A stretch of DNA of 64,000 nucleotides from Lactarius indigo (lineage: Eukaryota; Basidiomycota; Agaricomycetes; Russulales; Russulaceae): contig JAFKAC010000064.1 in the NCBI GenBank assembly GCA_025766275.1, forward strand, positions 1 through 64,000. Direction: 5' to 3'. The notes beneath the pieces were generated by a model that was not told the DNA's origin, made no database searches, and saw only the letters and a program-made list of their open reading frames with translations. Each line of letters starts with the position of its first letter. Positions within the stretch are counted from its first letter, which is position 1. Made by a program: the position numbers and the translations under genes. Shown here piece by piece: positions 36,001 through 47,367 of the stretch.

Positions 36001-39000
36001 CAGACTGCTCTGTGTCTTGATACAGACGGATTGGGCCGCTTCAGTCGACGACATCGATCACGGACGCTCTCTACCATCCAACAAAGTTACTGTACCCTTG
36101 GGTCTCTCGGACGCCAACAACTATTTACTTCGCGATACACCGAACCTGTCCGACCTCTTACGCAGGCGACCAACCCCCTTTTCTACGCGAAGAAGCACGC
36201 TACGACACTCAGCATCTTTCTCAACATTGTCTACTCGTGCCCCACATATCGACAAACCGATACCTTGTGGTGCGATACGGACACCACCCTTGCACAATTC
36301 AACGGTCGAGAAGAAATGCCGATCATCGACTGCCTTCCGCCGCTACCCTCCCCCATCAATCATAGCCACTACGCGCACGATCGTGCACTCTTCGCGCAGA
36401 TCCATGTTCTTGCACACTGGCGACGTCTGTTCGTCGATACACGATGCCCGGTCATTATCCTCGCGAATCTTCTTACGTTACCCTCTGGCTACCGAGTCAC
36501 CCTTCCCCCTGCCTTTGCTGACCCCTGTTGTACGACCCGTCTTAGCCACCTGACACGTCGTACCAACATCCCTCAGTCCCACGGCCTCCATCTTGTGATC
36601 GCGGACGATCCCCTTCGGAGGAGGGGGGTAATTCAGTCGCTTCACGACTCAATCACCGTGAAACACCCGGACAAGAACAAAAAACTGCTTACCCTCCGGC
36701 GACATCCTATGAAAACTGAAGCCGCTAAGCATAACACAAAACGTCCGACACACCAGGGAAACAAAAATCTCCCTAAATTACTTCATGTGCCCTTGTCATC
36801 CATCGACCCGCAACGAAATACACCCTGTTTCGACACATTCATCCGAGACTTCAACGCAAAGATCTCCAAGTCTCTCAATTTCGTTACCACCACCAATCAA
36901 AGACATTCGAAAATCAGGGTCATCATACTAACAAAAGAAAACTGTGGCATCGAAAGAATGACTAACGAGTTCAGTGGCCATATACTACTACGCTACGAAC
37001 TGTCGAACGAGATACCGTCCAAGCAAGATCCACACGTCACCACCGCACTCATACGCGTCCCCTACACTCCACCAAACATCAAACAGAATAATAATTCGAC
37101 ATATCACTCGTGCACCAACAGTCGACAAAAAGGTCCGAGACGATGACGAGTGCAATATCTCAATGCTCGCGCCAACTATCGACGGTATAACGAACGCACA
37201 ACACAGTTACTAGTAACGCAACCCTCCCACGACACGCAACCGTCTAACGAGACAACACGATCTCCATACGAGATACTCACGAGCTCCATACCCTCGACAC
37301 GTCAGCAGACACCCATCATCTCGCGAACAAGCGACAAAGGTCTCGCTATACAGAACACACTCCGCAGAGATCTCTCATCGATTATGACGAGGGGAGAAGG
37401 AATAATCAGAAACCATCAGACGGCGTATGGCGAACCCACGCCGCAACTATGTAAACCGCCTCATATTGCGGATGAGGCATGTTCCCCGGACTTGGGGGAA
37501 ACCCACGACTCGTTCCATGGAAGATTGCTCACCCCCGATCATACAGTCGGTACCATCAGAAACCAAAAAGAACAATCCCTACCCCAACCAACCTTGGAAA
37601 ACACCGAACAAGATAACGAGCAAATTTTCGACCATCAACCACGAGTCAAGAAGAAGACGCCGCTATCTCTGATATGGCGGAAGGGACGCTCCACCATGCA
37701 CGATAGGGCGAAACCCCTAGATAACGCCCAAACACCAGCACGACTCGCACAACATAAGAAGCGAGTACAGTCAGAAATCGATCCCACCACCACGAATTCC
37801 CTGACGATGGACGAACACCCCCCACCGACCACAACCATCACGGCTGACCAGCTCCCTGTCCAATGGACGCACGAACCCGACAACGAACACACAGCCCCCG
37901 TTCGTCTCCCGATCAACAAGGGGCAACACACTCGCTCGACATCAGCGCCATCGCCATCTCCTACCGCTGTAAGCCCTGATAAACTAGGGCGATCCATCAT
38001 CGCTCTGGACCACGGCAACACGACCGAAAGCCGTATTCAGGGAAGCACAGACGTCAACCAGGACGAAGGATCACCCCATGCTAGTTCAGAGGTGAACATC
38101 CGTCACCGACACCACCTATACGACCTAGCGAATGCGGACGCTACATTCGAAACGAACGATTGCACGTTTCACGTTCACAGTTACTTCTTCACATGCGAGT
38201 CACCGTATTTCCGACGACTTTGGAAGGTCACAGGATCTACGGTGGATACACCCATCGATCTCAGTAACGAAGAGCCAATTTCAGATGGGAACAACACCGT
38301 CGCAGAACCTTACTACGTCGTTCTTAGCGAAGTGACGACCAAGGAGTTTGAATTACTCCTATGGGTCTTCTATAACCCAGATTACTCCGTTTATGAGGCG
38401 ACTGCTCGGGAATGGACGCTAATTCTTCGATTAGCACAATGCTGGGAGTTCCCCAGGGTTGAAGCTCTGTGCTGGAGAGAGCTTCTGAACATCGGTGTGT
38501 TCGCTCACTCTCCGTTACAGGTACCACGCGACCGATCTCCTTGTACGAACAATGGGGGTCGTCATCTTCTCCGCTCGCGAACAGGCGACACACAGCCGAC
38601 CACCCCCAACGAATCCGGCGAAGTTCATCGCCTCCATCACCCACGCACGACCCACGCGCGACCAACTACCTCTGACCAACCAGAACCCGAGGTGCGACAG
38701 CGTCCACCAGTCGTAATTGACCTCACCGAGGGTCACAACCCGACGCCAACACAAGGGCAACGTAACGACCGCCGCGGCACACGAACCAACGCCTACCATT
38801 GCCGCTATTGCCACCGTAGTGGACACATCAAGGAATTCTGTCGCCAACCCCACGCTCGATGCACCCCACAGCGACAATGTATCATTCCACCTCGCCACCC
38901 TTATTACGGTCTCCGCTGCCCGACTACACCGACTAACGAACGCACCCACACATGGGTACGTGACTCGCGCTCTCCAGCTAGGGCGATCCAACCAACCGCA

Positions 39001-39105
39001 CACCGTCGACACCGTCGACACCGTACCACCATCAACGACCAACCCGAGGACGACTACGAATACCCCTATGATGTTGATTGGGAGGCCGCCGACCGAAGCC
39101 CCTAA
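33076..39105 (+). CDS. R-BTB long ORF (1356 + 651 codons, one TGA)
   Basis: One frame from ATG 33076 to TAA 39103-39105, split by a single TGA at 37144-37146 in the run cga tga cga. Open upstream only to 32980. The first part is rich in Arg, Thr, Asn, Asp and Glu, probably disordered, with a degenerate zinc-knuckle-like QCKGPEHQVREC (about 34760-34795) before a helical segment (TEIRRINAAARRKTIARVLG). The second part has a BTB/POZ domain at about 38110-38490 (FHVHSYFFTCESPYFRRLW; TTKEFELLLWVFYNPDYSVY; EWTLILRLAQCWEF), then a CCHC knuckle CRYCHRSGHIKEFC (about 38800-38845). BTB domains mediate dimerisation; knuckles bind nucleic acid. The protein may serve as a gag-like or RNA-binding factor (inference). 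The coding strand is A/C-rich, which lowers stop frequency, but 6 kb with one stop is still notable. Confidence 0.7.
34242..34404 (+). repeat. Three copies of a hairpin-forming repeat in R-BTB
   Basis: cgaagcccgtg starts at 34242, 34306 and 34372, each followed by (g)aggagacgcac or tggagacgcac. Each copy folds: CGTGTAG/CTACGCG, CGTGTCA/TGACACG and CGTGTA/TACACG. Spacings of 64 and 66 put copy 1 in a different reading frame, so the conservation is at the nucleic-acid level. Confidence 0.65.
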
Positions 39106-39141
39106 CTCATTCGCGGACGAATGAACCAAGAAGGGGGGCTA

Positions 39142-39578
39142 TGTCACGATCACGTGACATCACAGTCACATGTCACGAAAATCTCGAAATGCCAGCACTA
39201 CCGACTCGCGATTATGCAAACCCTTTGCCCAATTGCCTCAGAATGACAGCTTCTTGTATCAGAATTGCACTAGCACTTACGTGTCTCTCAGCTAGCTGAT
39301 GTGGCTTAGAAAACAGATCCAGAAAACCCCCAGTATTGTATGACTATAAAAGCTGTAGAGTAAACAAGTAGTTACCTTGTCTACTCTTAGTCCTTTGAAT
39401 CCAACCTTGTCTTGCCTTGTCGTTGAAACGTCCGACTCCCCTCTCGCAAGCGATAGCCTTGAGCTTGAGCCTTGATTCACCGACTTAGCTTGCTCGTTGA
39501 GCAAGTTCCGACTCTACCTTGCCCTTGTCTTGGGCCCGAACTCGAACGCGTCACGGACGGTCCGTTGGTACCGTGACA
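39142..39578 (+). repeat. R-BTB 3' LTR
   Basis: 437 bp, apparently identical to 32361-32797; followed by the cgatg duplication and the rest of the E2 left LTR. Confidence 0.93.
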
Positions 39579-40071
39579 CGATGACTCACCACACACGACT
39601 CATGACCGGTTATGACTACGGTCCGGTATCAGTTATTAGTCATGGACTCTTATGTTGTATCAGTCAGCATAGTAGTTCGCATGTGATTGTGACTCATGTA
39701 TGACTCATTCCTAGGATAGCTGTACTAGGGTTCGAGCTAGTTACGCTACTGGTTAGTTACTCTTCAAGTGGCGCTTTAAAGCCCGCGCGTATCTGTATAA
39801 GTAGTCGACTCGGAAGACCAAGAGTCCCCATCTTGGTCTTCTTCAATCCACCACTTGACTCGTCTTTTCCTTACCTTAGTCTCGGACTAAGTGTACCTCT
39901 ACTAGTATCCACCAAGGGATACTCTTCTTCATCTTATTGCTGCAGCGTGCGCCAGCAGGGCCCCTGTTCAGCTTGTGTTGGGTTGACACGAAGTCCCCAT
40001 TCACTTATCTTCGCTAAGTCGAATACGCCTGTTCCAAGTCCAAGTCGGACTAACGCCGGTGGAGCGTAACA
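39579..40071 (+). repeat. E2 5' LTR, distal part
   Basis: Continues from 32340-32360. TATAA at 39796-39800; primer copy ATCTTGGTCTT at 39830-39840 (34 nt from TATA), preceded by gaagaccaaga as an inverted repeat. Ends cgtaaca. Confidence 0.9.
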
Positions 40072-40073
40072 TT

Positions 40074-40084
40074 AAGACCAAGAT
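40074..40084 (+). promoter_or_regulatory. E2 self-primer binding site
   Basis: aagaccaagat, two bases after the LTR, complementary to the LTR at 39830-39840. Identical to the PBS of E1 and E4. Confidence 0.7.
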
Positions 40085-40092
40085 CCTCAATC

Positions 40093-42051
40093 GTGGCGTA
40101 CTCGACCAGAGACCAGTGGACGTCGTTCCGTCCCTATCATATTGAAAGACAAGGAGATCGCAACGTACCAACAAGATTTTTAGGAGCAGCTCAGTGGAGA
40201 GAACGAGGAGAAGACACTGGGTACTTCGTAGAATTTAACGGTCCCAACCGTTTCCGACCCGTTGAGTTCAATTTTGAACACCTCTGTTGGACCGAGGTTA
40301 CTTGGAATCCTATAGATCATCGCTGGGACATAGTGCAACCAGCAGGAAGGAACTACAACTGCGACATCAACGCACAAGAGCTTAATAGCTGTGCAGACTA
40401 CAGTCCTATCGACGGACAAGCACAAGAACACACAGACGAGGGAATCAGTGGAGAAGAAGCCTCCGAAAGTCAATCACCAAGCAGAGGAACAATGCCAGCA
40501 GACAAAACCAGCTTAGGAGCTATTGGCAATCACATTATACAACGAACTGAGTCCCTCACCATTCACCAACCCAAGCCAGAAGTAATTCACATTCGTAGCC
40601 CCACTGTCGCAATGGCAACTGCCACTATCACACAAGAAGAACTACAGCTTACCACGGAGGCAAGGGATCAAATAGCCCTAGAAGAACAAAGACACATAGC
40701 AGAAGAATCCAGAGCCAATCTAGCTCCCATCGATCCTTACACCGGTCATCGGATGACTGATGACGACGTAGCAATCCACCGTGCCATCGGGCCAGATGTA
40801 GCAGATCCTCCTAGTGGAGGAGGAAACCCTGGTGACTTACCAGGAGGAGGAGGAAGACCCCCATCAAGAGGACCCAGATTTGGAGGATTCCCTGGAGGAT
40901 TCCCAGGGGGACCACCAGGAGGAGGACACCCCGGAGGGGGATTACCAGGTGCAGGTCCTATTATTCCCCCTCCCAGTAACAAATTAGCTGGTGAAGCACC
41001 AACAGTATTCGACGGAGAACACGCCAAAGTAGAAGCGTTCCTTACACAGTGGCATGTCTACTGGGGTATGAATGCCGATGAAGGCATCATGGCGACCCCA
41101 TATCGACGTGCCCTACTTTTTCTCTCTTACATCAAAGGCGTCAACGTCAGCGAATGGGTGTTGGCCATGCTCACCTGGCTCAATGGCCAGATACAGGCTG
41201 GAATACCTTGTACCAGTGAAGGGCTATGGAATGAAGTCACGCGCAGCTTCATGCAGCGCTTCCGAAATATGATGGAACAAGAACAAGCTCAATACAAGCT
41301 CAAAAAAGGAGTTAAGATGATCGGGGGCAATTTAGATGAGTATTGCACCCAGTTCGAACAATTGATACGCCGCGCTCAGTATCGGCTTGATGATCCCCAG
41401 ACGTTGGATCTCTTCGCAAGCGGGCTACCAAAAGACCTGTATGAGAAGGTTTATACCCTCGATAACCCCCACAACTACCGCGAATGGAAGGAGGCTGCAA
41501 CTACCCGCCAGCAGCAATATCTTCACCTCAAGGCGGTATTAAACAAAGGAGTACCCCCTGGACAGGGACAAGGAAGACAACGACAACAACGACAGTGGCA
41601 GGGACCACCAAGAAGTTCATGGCAGCCAAGAAATTTACGAGATCCAAATGCCATGGACACCTCAGCAGATCGAATTCGAGGGCAACTCGCGGGAGCTGAA
41701 GACATACTAGCCCCTCGTCCCCCATACTGACCAAGAGGAGGATTTTTACAGAGAGGAGGAGGACGTAACAACCAAAGGCCAGTCACATGTTATAACTGTG
41801 GAAAGGACGGACACATGGCTCGCGACTGCAGACAACCGCGAGGGGGATACCAACCCCAAGCATCGACCAGTCGGTATATTGATACCGACTACCATCAACA
41901 AGAACCAGAAGTCGCTACCAGGGCGGTCCAAGAAGTGCCCCCTCAACAGCGTGCCAGCGACTGGCTTAATGGGGTAGCTGGAGAATCAGACGACGTAAAG
42001 GACATTATCCTCCAACAGTTGTGGAAGAAGGAGGGTTTTCAGGACGCCTGA
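40093..42051 (+). pseudogene. E2 gag (one internal TGA)
   Basis: Start codon 40093-40095 (gtg at the position equivalent to the gag starts of E1/E4; the exact start is uncertain). N-terminal module RDQWTSFRPY...GYFVEFNGPNRFRPVEFNF, a Gly/Pro-rich hinge (GGFPGGFPGG, about 40800-40970), the gag core (FLTQWHVYWGMN, LFASGLPKDLYEK), a stop TGA at 41728-41730, then the same frame continues through a CCHC knuckle CYNCGKDGHMARDC (about 41790-41830) to TGA 42049-42051. The internal stop removes the knuckle and all of pol, so this copy is probably inactive. Confidence 0.88.
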
Positions 42052-42073
42052 ACCCATCGGCCTGGGTGAGGGC
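42033..42073 (+). promoter_or_regulatory. E2 gag-pol -1 frameshift cassette
   Basis: Slippery heptamer GGGTTTT at 42033-42039 in gag phase (G GGT TTT), a 6-nt spacer, then a hairpin 42046-42073: outer GCC/GGC, inner ACCCA/TGGGT, loop tcggcc. The gag stop lies inside the 5' arm. Conserved in E1, E3 and E4. Confidence 0.65.
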
Positions 42074-45000
42074 AGTTAATTGTAACAGTGTAATCATGAC
42101 TCGCTATTGTTCTATGAGAGTTCCAGTATCGATTCGCACCAGTTACGCAATGGCCGACATACGCACATTAGTCGACTCAGGAGCAACCCATTGCTTCATG
42201 AAACCATCATTCGCAAAGAGGATGGGACTTGGGACCAAACTACTCGACGTCCCAAAGAAAATATGGAACATCGACAATACAGAAAACAAATCGGGGCGTA
42301 TCACCCATTATACCGATGTCGATGTTCAAACTAAAGGCATTCATAAGGAAATCTGTTTCCTCATCACAGACATTGGCAACGAAGACATCGTGTTAGGCTA
42401 CCCCTGGCTTGCCATTTACGATCCGCATATCAAATGGTCGCAAGCAGCCATACACGAAGCCATGCTTCCTATCATTATTCGATCAACCAACCCCTACATT
42501 AAAACAACGCCAGTAGTAGCAGCAACCACTGTTCAAAGCAACGACTATGAAGTCGTACACTCTTGCGTTATCACCGATGAACAACGGCGGCAATTTGAAG
42601 AAGGATGCCGAATCAGGGCCACTGCCACTGATCTCGCCATAGCCGCCCAACAATACGTCACGAAAGCTGAGTTACCCTCTGAATACCATGAATTTGAACG
42701 CCTCTTCAGTGAGGAGGCATCGGACAGGTTTCCGCCCAGCAGGCCCTGGGATCACGCCATCAAATTTAAACCTGGAACGGCCGACGCAATCGACTGCAAA
42801 ATATACCCCATGACGCAAGAAGAAGACAAGAAGTTACGCGAATGGATTGACGAACAACTCAAGAAGGGCTATATAAGACCCTCCAAGTCCCCTTATGCGT
42901 CATCCTTCTTCTTCATCAAAAAGAAAGATGGAAAACTATGACCTGTCCAAGACTATCGAAAGATTAACGCCGTCACCATTCGCAATCAATACCCCCTTCC
43001 CCTCATCTCTGACCTCATCACCGACCTCAGTAATGCCCATATTTACACCAAGCTCGACGTCAGATGGGGGTATAACAACATATGCATTAAAGAAGGAGAT
43101 GAGGAGAAAGCGGCGTTCAAGACACGTTATGGCTTATTCGAACCCACGGTGATGTTTTTCGGCTTAACCAACTCCCTGGCAACGTTCCAGACTATGATGA
43201 ACTTCATCTTCAGGGACATCATCGCAAAACACGAAAAGCGCGGCACAATCATTTGCGTCTACATGGACGATATTGGCATCGCCACAGGACTTAACTATTC
43301 GCTGCAGGATCATATTGAAGCTGTCAAGGACGTGCTCCGCGTATCTGCGGAGCATGATTTGTATTACAAGCTTGAAAAATGCCTCTTCCACTCTCCCTGC
43401 ATGGATTACCTGGGGGTAATCCTTGAAAAGGGGGTGACACGTATGGACCCTGTCAAAATTTCGGGCATTAAGGATTGGCCTACGCCAACGAAGGTTAAGG
43501 ATGTCCGCTCTTTTCTTGGTTTCTGCAATTTTTACAGACCTTTTATACGAGGCTTCGCAACCAAAGCACAACCATTGAACAAACTTACACGCAAAGATAC
43601 CGAATGGCACTGGGGCACAGAAGAAGAAAAGGCATTCCAAGACCTTAAAACCCTCGTCACTAGCGAACCTGTTTTAGCGCATCCAGATCTCACGCAACAA
43701 TTCGAACTAGAGGTCGACGCATCAGGTTTTGCAACGGGAGCTGTCCTTCTTCAACGCAAAGCAGACGGTAAACGACATCCTATCGGCTACTACTCCTCCA
43801 CCCTCAATGAAGCCGAACGAAATTACGACATTTATGACCTCGAACTCTTGGCAATTGTCAAAGCCTTTCGTCACTGGAGACCCCTCCTAGCGGGCTCCCC
43901 TCACAAGATCAAAGTATTCTCTGACCACCTAAATTTACAATACTGGAAGTCACCACAAAAGATTAGCAGACGCGTAGCCAGGGAAGTACTCGAACTCTCG
44001 GAATACAACTTCGAAATTCACCACATCAAAGGTACCTCCAATGGACGCGCCGATGCCCTATCCCGAAGGCCAGACTACGATCAAGGAGAAAACAATAACG
44101 AAGGTATAACAGTACTACCAGAAAGCGTCTTCGCGCGTGCCACCACACTAGAAGAGCCACGACACCCTCACTGGAGACCCGAGATCCTACCTGCGGAAAT
44201 GACACCAGAACACCCCATTTACGAACAAGATGCAGCTAAGTTGAAACCTTGGGTTGATGCTCACAAGCTAAAAGACATCCAAGGGACATGGTACAAGGAC
44301 GGACGCCGAGTAGTCACCGGCGGCATCCATGACAAGCGTACTATCATCGCTGCTCACCATGACTCCCCTGTCTATGGCCACCCTGGTATCAAACGCACTC
44401 TCCAACTCACTGAGCGACATTATTGGTGGCCACAAATGAAGAACGACGTCACAGATTACGTCAAAGGTTGTGCGGAATGCCAGCAGCACAAAGTCAACCT
44501 CCGGCCAATCAAAGCACCCCTACAACCTATTTATCCTAAACCGGAAGCCCTGCCGTTCGAGACTATCGCAGTGGACTTTATCACCAAACTCCCTGTTTCC
44601 CGTGGTTACGACTCTATCCTTACGGTGACAGATCATGATTGTACCAAGGCTGCTATCTTCATCCCTTGTAATGAAGAGATAACAGCCGAGGGAACGGTGG
44701 CCCTGTATGTCTCTCATGTCTTCCCACGATTCGGACTCCCCTCGCGCGTTATCAGTGACTGAGACCCCCGCTTCGCATCCAAGTTTATGCGAGAGATATG
44801 CAAAATCCTTGGCATCAGCCAAAATATCTCGACCGCTTATCACCCCAGAACTGACGGTCAATCGGAGCGAACAAACCAATGGCTGGAACAATATCTCTGC
44901 TTTTGGGTAAATGAGCGGCAAGACGATTGGGTCCACTATCTGCCTATGGCAGAATTCACGCATAACAACTGGCCTAATGAAACCACGCAGGAGTCCCCCT

Positions 45001-46826
45001 TCTTCCTCTTGTCTGGGTTCAACCCTCGTGCTGATTGGATCGATAGGCCTTCCCCTATCCCACAAGTGTCGTTAAGGTTAGATCAGTTTAAACAAGCGCG
45101 ACAGCGCGCTTTCTCCTGCATGCTCCGGGCGCAAAAGTCATGGGTTAAACACAAAGATACGCCCAAGTTCAAAGAAGGAGACCTCGTGTGGCTAGAAGGA
45201 CGCCACTTATGCACCCATCAACCAACCGCAAAACTAGCGGCTAAACGACACGGACCATTCAAGGTTATCCAGGTGATGTCCCCTGTCAACTATCGACTCG
45301 AGCTTCCCACGCAGTGGAGCATCCATGATGTGTTCCACATAGATCTTCTCACACCTTATCGCGAAACACCCACGCACGGACCAAACTATCAGCGCCCACC
45401 ACCTGATTTGGTCAATAATGAAGAAGAATACGAAGTCGAGAAGATTCTGGACTCTCGGCGATTCGGCAGAAGACGTCGGCTCCAATACCTTGTCAAATGG
45501 AAGGGCTATCCGGACTCAGATAATCAATGGATCGATAAGGATGACGTATTTGCCAACGAAGCCATTCGGGACTTCAAAAATTCCAACCCTGACAGAGAAA
45601 CGCATATAAGGGCAGCCTCCTGTTGTGATAAGTCCCCATCTCCCATTCATTCCATGTCCTCTACTCGACGCAATGACCAGCTCGCACTCCTCTCTACCCT
45701 CGTCAATGACTCCTCTGCCACACTTGTCAACCCCGACTCCACCAACAACACCGCAGCCGCTGGAACTGCAGATGGAAGCCGTACCTCCATGCAGCATGAG
45801 GAAGACGGCCCTATCACTAGTGAAGAACTGCACCAGACACTGCAACGATTCCCTGTGCCCATACAGGGAACTCTCGACGACGATCCAGCAGCAACTCAGC
45901 CAGCACCTCCGCCAATGTACGCCCTCACAAATCCCAACACCGGAGAGCCCGAAGTCTTCCTCACAGAAGACGAGCTCTTTCGGCTTCAAGCAGCTGTCCC
46001 GCGCAGTGAAACCACCCAACGCCATGCAGAAGTACGAACAAGAATGGAAGGAGACGGCGGCGCAGTGGCAGCAGGAGCAACTGCATATCGCCGCTTGCCG
46101 GCGCCGGATGATGAAGGAGCAGAGGGAGTATTGGACGAAGATGAGGATGAAGATGAGCTTGGAGACCATTACCCCATCAGGCATGCATTCCTTAACCATG
46201 AATTCTACGCTGAAGATCCAGCCGCCACTCCCTACCTCGTTGACGCAGCGGGAGGGCCTTTACACAGGGGACGAGTCGCCGTGGCACAAGCGGCTCATTA
46301 TACACCAATGGGGGAACGAGACCCAGCAACCAGGCTCGTCGTCCCTGAAGGGTTCCGGGTCAATAGAGGACCCGATTACATTCCATTCCCGATCAAACTC
46401 CCCAATGGACCGACGATACAAGCATCCCACGTACAGGTTATCCGAGGAGGAGACCCCTTTGTACTCGGATTAGCTCCAGGATCGGGTTTCCTTTATGGTA
46501 AACCCCTCTATGCCACCCCACATCTCCCAAAGAACAACCGCGCATTCATCCCACATGAGGAGTATTTCATGCTCCACGATCGACATCCCACAGATCTGCT
46601 ACTCATGTGCATTGGGGATGTCACCCTCACTCAAGAGCTGCGCCGGTTCCGACAATTCGCCTTTGCCGAAGACCAATTGGAGAAGCGGATTCGGCAATTG
46701 CAGATGGAGAAGGAGATGGTGGTTGCGGACAAAAAGGACAGTCTTTATCGTCTCGAAAGGGCTAACATATTGGCAAGGATGGAAGATGAAGCGGAGCGAA
46801 TGAGGCAAGAATTGGTAGCAGACTAG
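42033..46826 (+). pseudogene. E2 pol polyprotein (two internal TGA stops)
   Basis: Read in the -1 frame from gag. Protease LVDSGATHCFM (about 42165), reverse transcriptase with YMDDIGIAT (about 43260), RNase H (ELEVDASGFATGAVLLQ; VFSDHLNLQYW), integrase H2C2 (HGHPGI replaced by YGHPGI; CAECQ), DDE core (TVTDHD; ISD then a stop, DPRF; GQSERTNQW), chromodomain (YLVKWKGYPDSDNQWI, about 45415-45580), then the conserved C-terminal extension (EGFRVNRGPDYIPFPI; DPFVLGLAPG; LYGKPLYATP) and a terminal coiled coil to TAG 46824-46826. Stops: TGA 42939-42941 (where relatives have Arg in KLRPVQDYR) and TGA 44760-44762 (Arg in ISDRDPRF). No indel frameshift. Confidence 0.9.
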
Positions 46827-46858
46827 TGAGGTGGGCCTCACTCCTGAAAAGGGGGTGA

Positions 46859-47367
46859 TGTTACGGTACGGACTTGATGACTCACCACACACGACTCATG
46901 ACCAGTTATGACTACGGTCCGGTATCAGTTATTAGTCATGGACTCTTATGTTGTATCAGTCAGCATAGTAGTTCGCATGTGATTGTGACTCATGTATGAC
47001 TCATTCCTAGGATAGCTGTACTAGGGTTCGAGCTAGTTACGCTACTGGTTAGTTACTCTTCAAGTGGCGCTTTAAAGCCCGCGCGTATCTGTATAAGTAG
47101 TCGACTCGGAAGACCAAGAGTCCCCATCTTGGTCTTCTTCAATCCACCACTTGACTCGTCTTTTCCTTACCTTAGTCTCGGACTAAGTGTGCCTCTACTA
47201 GTATCCACCAAGGGATACTCTTCTTCATCTTATTGCTGCAGCGTGCGCCAGCAGGGCCCCTGTTCAGCTTGTGTTGGGTTGACATGAAGTCCCCATTCAC
47301 TTATCTTCGCTAAGTCGAATACGCCTGTTCCAAGTCCAAGTCGGACTAACGCCGGTGGAGCGTAACA
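46859..47367 (+). repeat. E2 3' LTR
   Basis: 509 bp, preceded by polypurine tract gaaaagggggtga (46846-46858). About five or six transitions relative to the left LTR. Contains the uninterrupted tgatgactc site corresponding to the R-BTB target. Confidence 0.92.

Larger units (their letters stand above)
32361..39578 (+). mobile_element. R-BTB: non-autonomous LTR retroelement carrying a BTB/POZ domain
   Basis: 7,218 bp inserted in the left LTR of E2 with perfect TSD cgatg (32356-32360, 39579-39583). The right LTR of E2 at 46869-46885 is the empty site. It has 437-bp LTRs (tgtca...tgaca) with no difference that I could find, an 11-nt self-primer PBS directly after the left LTR, and a polypurine tract (aagaaggggggcta, 39128-39141) before the right LTR. 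The interior is almost one long frame on the + strand, with no YxDD, DDE, DSG or RNase H motif on either strand. Enzymes must come from another element. I know no named family with this content. Confidence 0.88.
32340..47367 (+). mobile_element. E2: Ty3/gypsy chromovirus-type element, left LTR split by R-BTB
   Basis: 509-bp LTRs (tgtta...taaca); left LTR = 32340-32360 plus 39579-40071, right LTR 46859-47367, about 99% alike. Flanks cagac (32335-32339) and cagat (47368-47372) are a TSD with one transition. Gag and pol are on the plus strand, each broken only by TGA stops, with no frameshift indel seen. More diverged in protein from E1, E3 and E4 than those are from each other. Confidence 0.92.

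Noticed and set aside
35897..36553. 218-codon ORF in a second frame inside R-BTB
   Set aside because: Overlaps the longer main frame, Ser/Arg-rich without a domain; the A/C-rich strand makes extra open frames likely.
40072..40092. tRNA-primed primer binding site
   Set aside because: No TGG after the LTR; the site instead matches the element's own LTR over 11 nt.
32340..47367. Two separate elements side by side instead of nesting
   Set aside because: The left LTR of E2 is complete only if 32361-39578 is removed, and the cgatg duplication marks the insertion.
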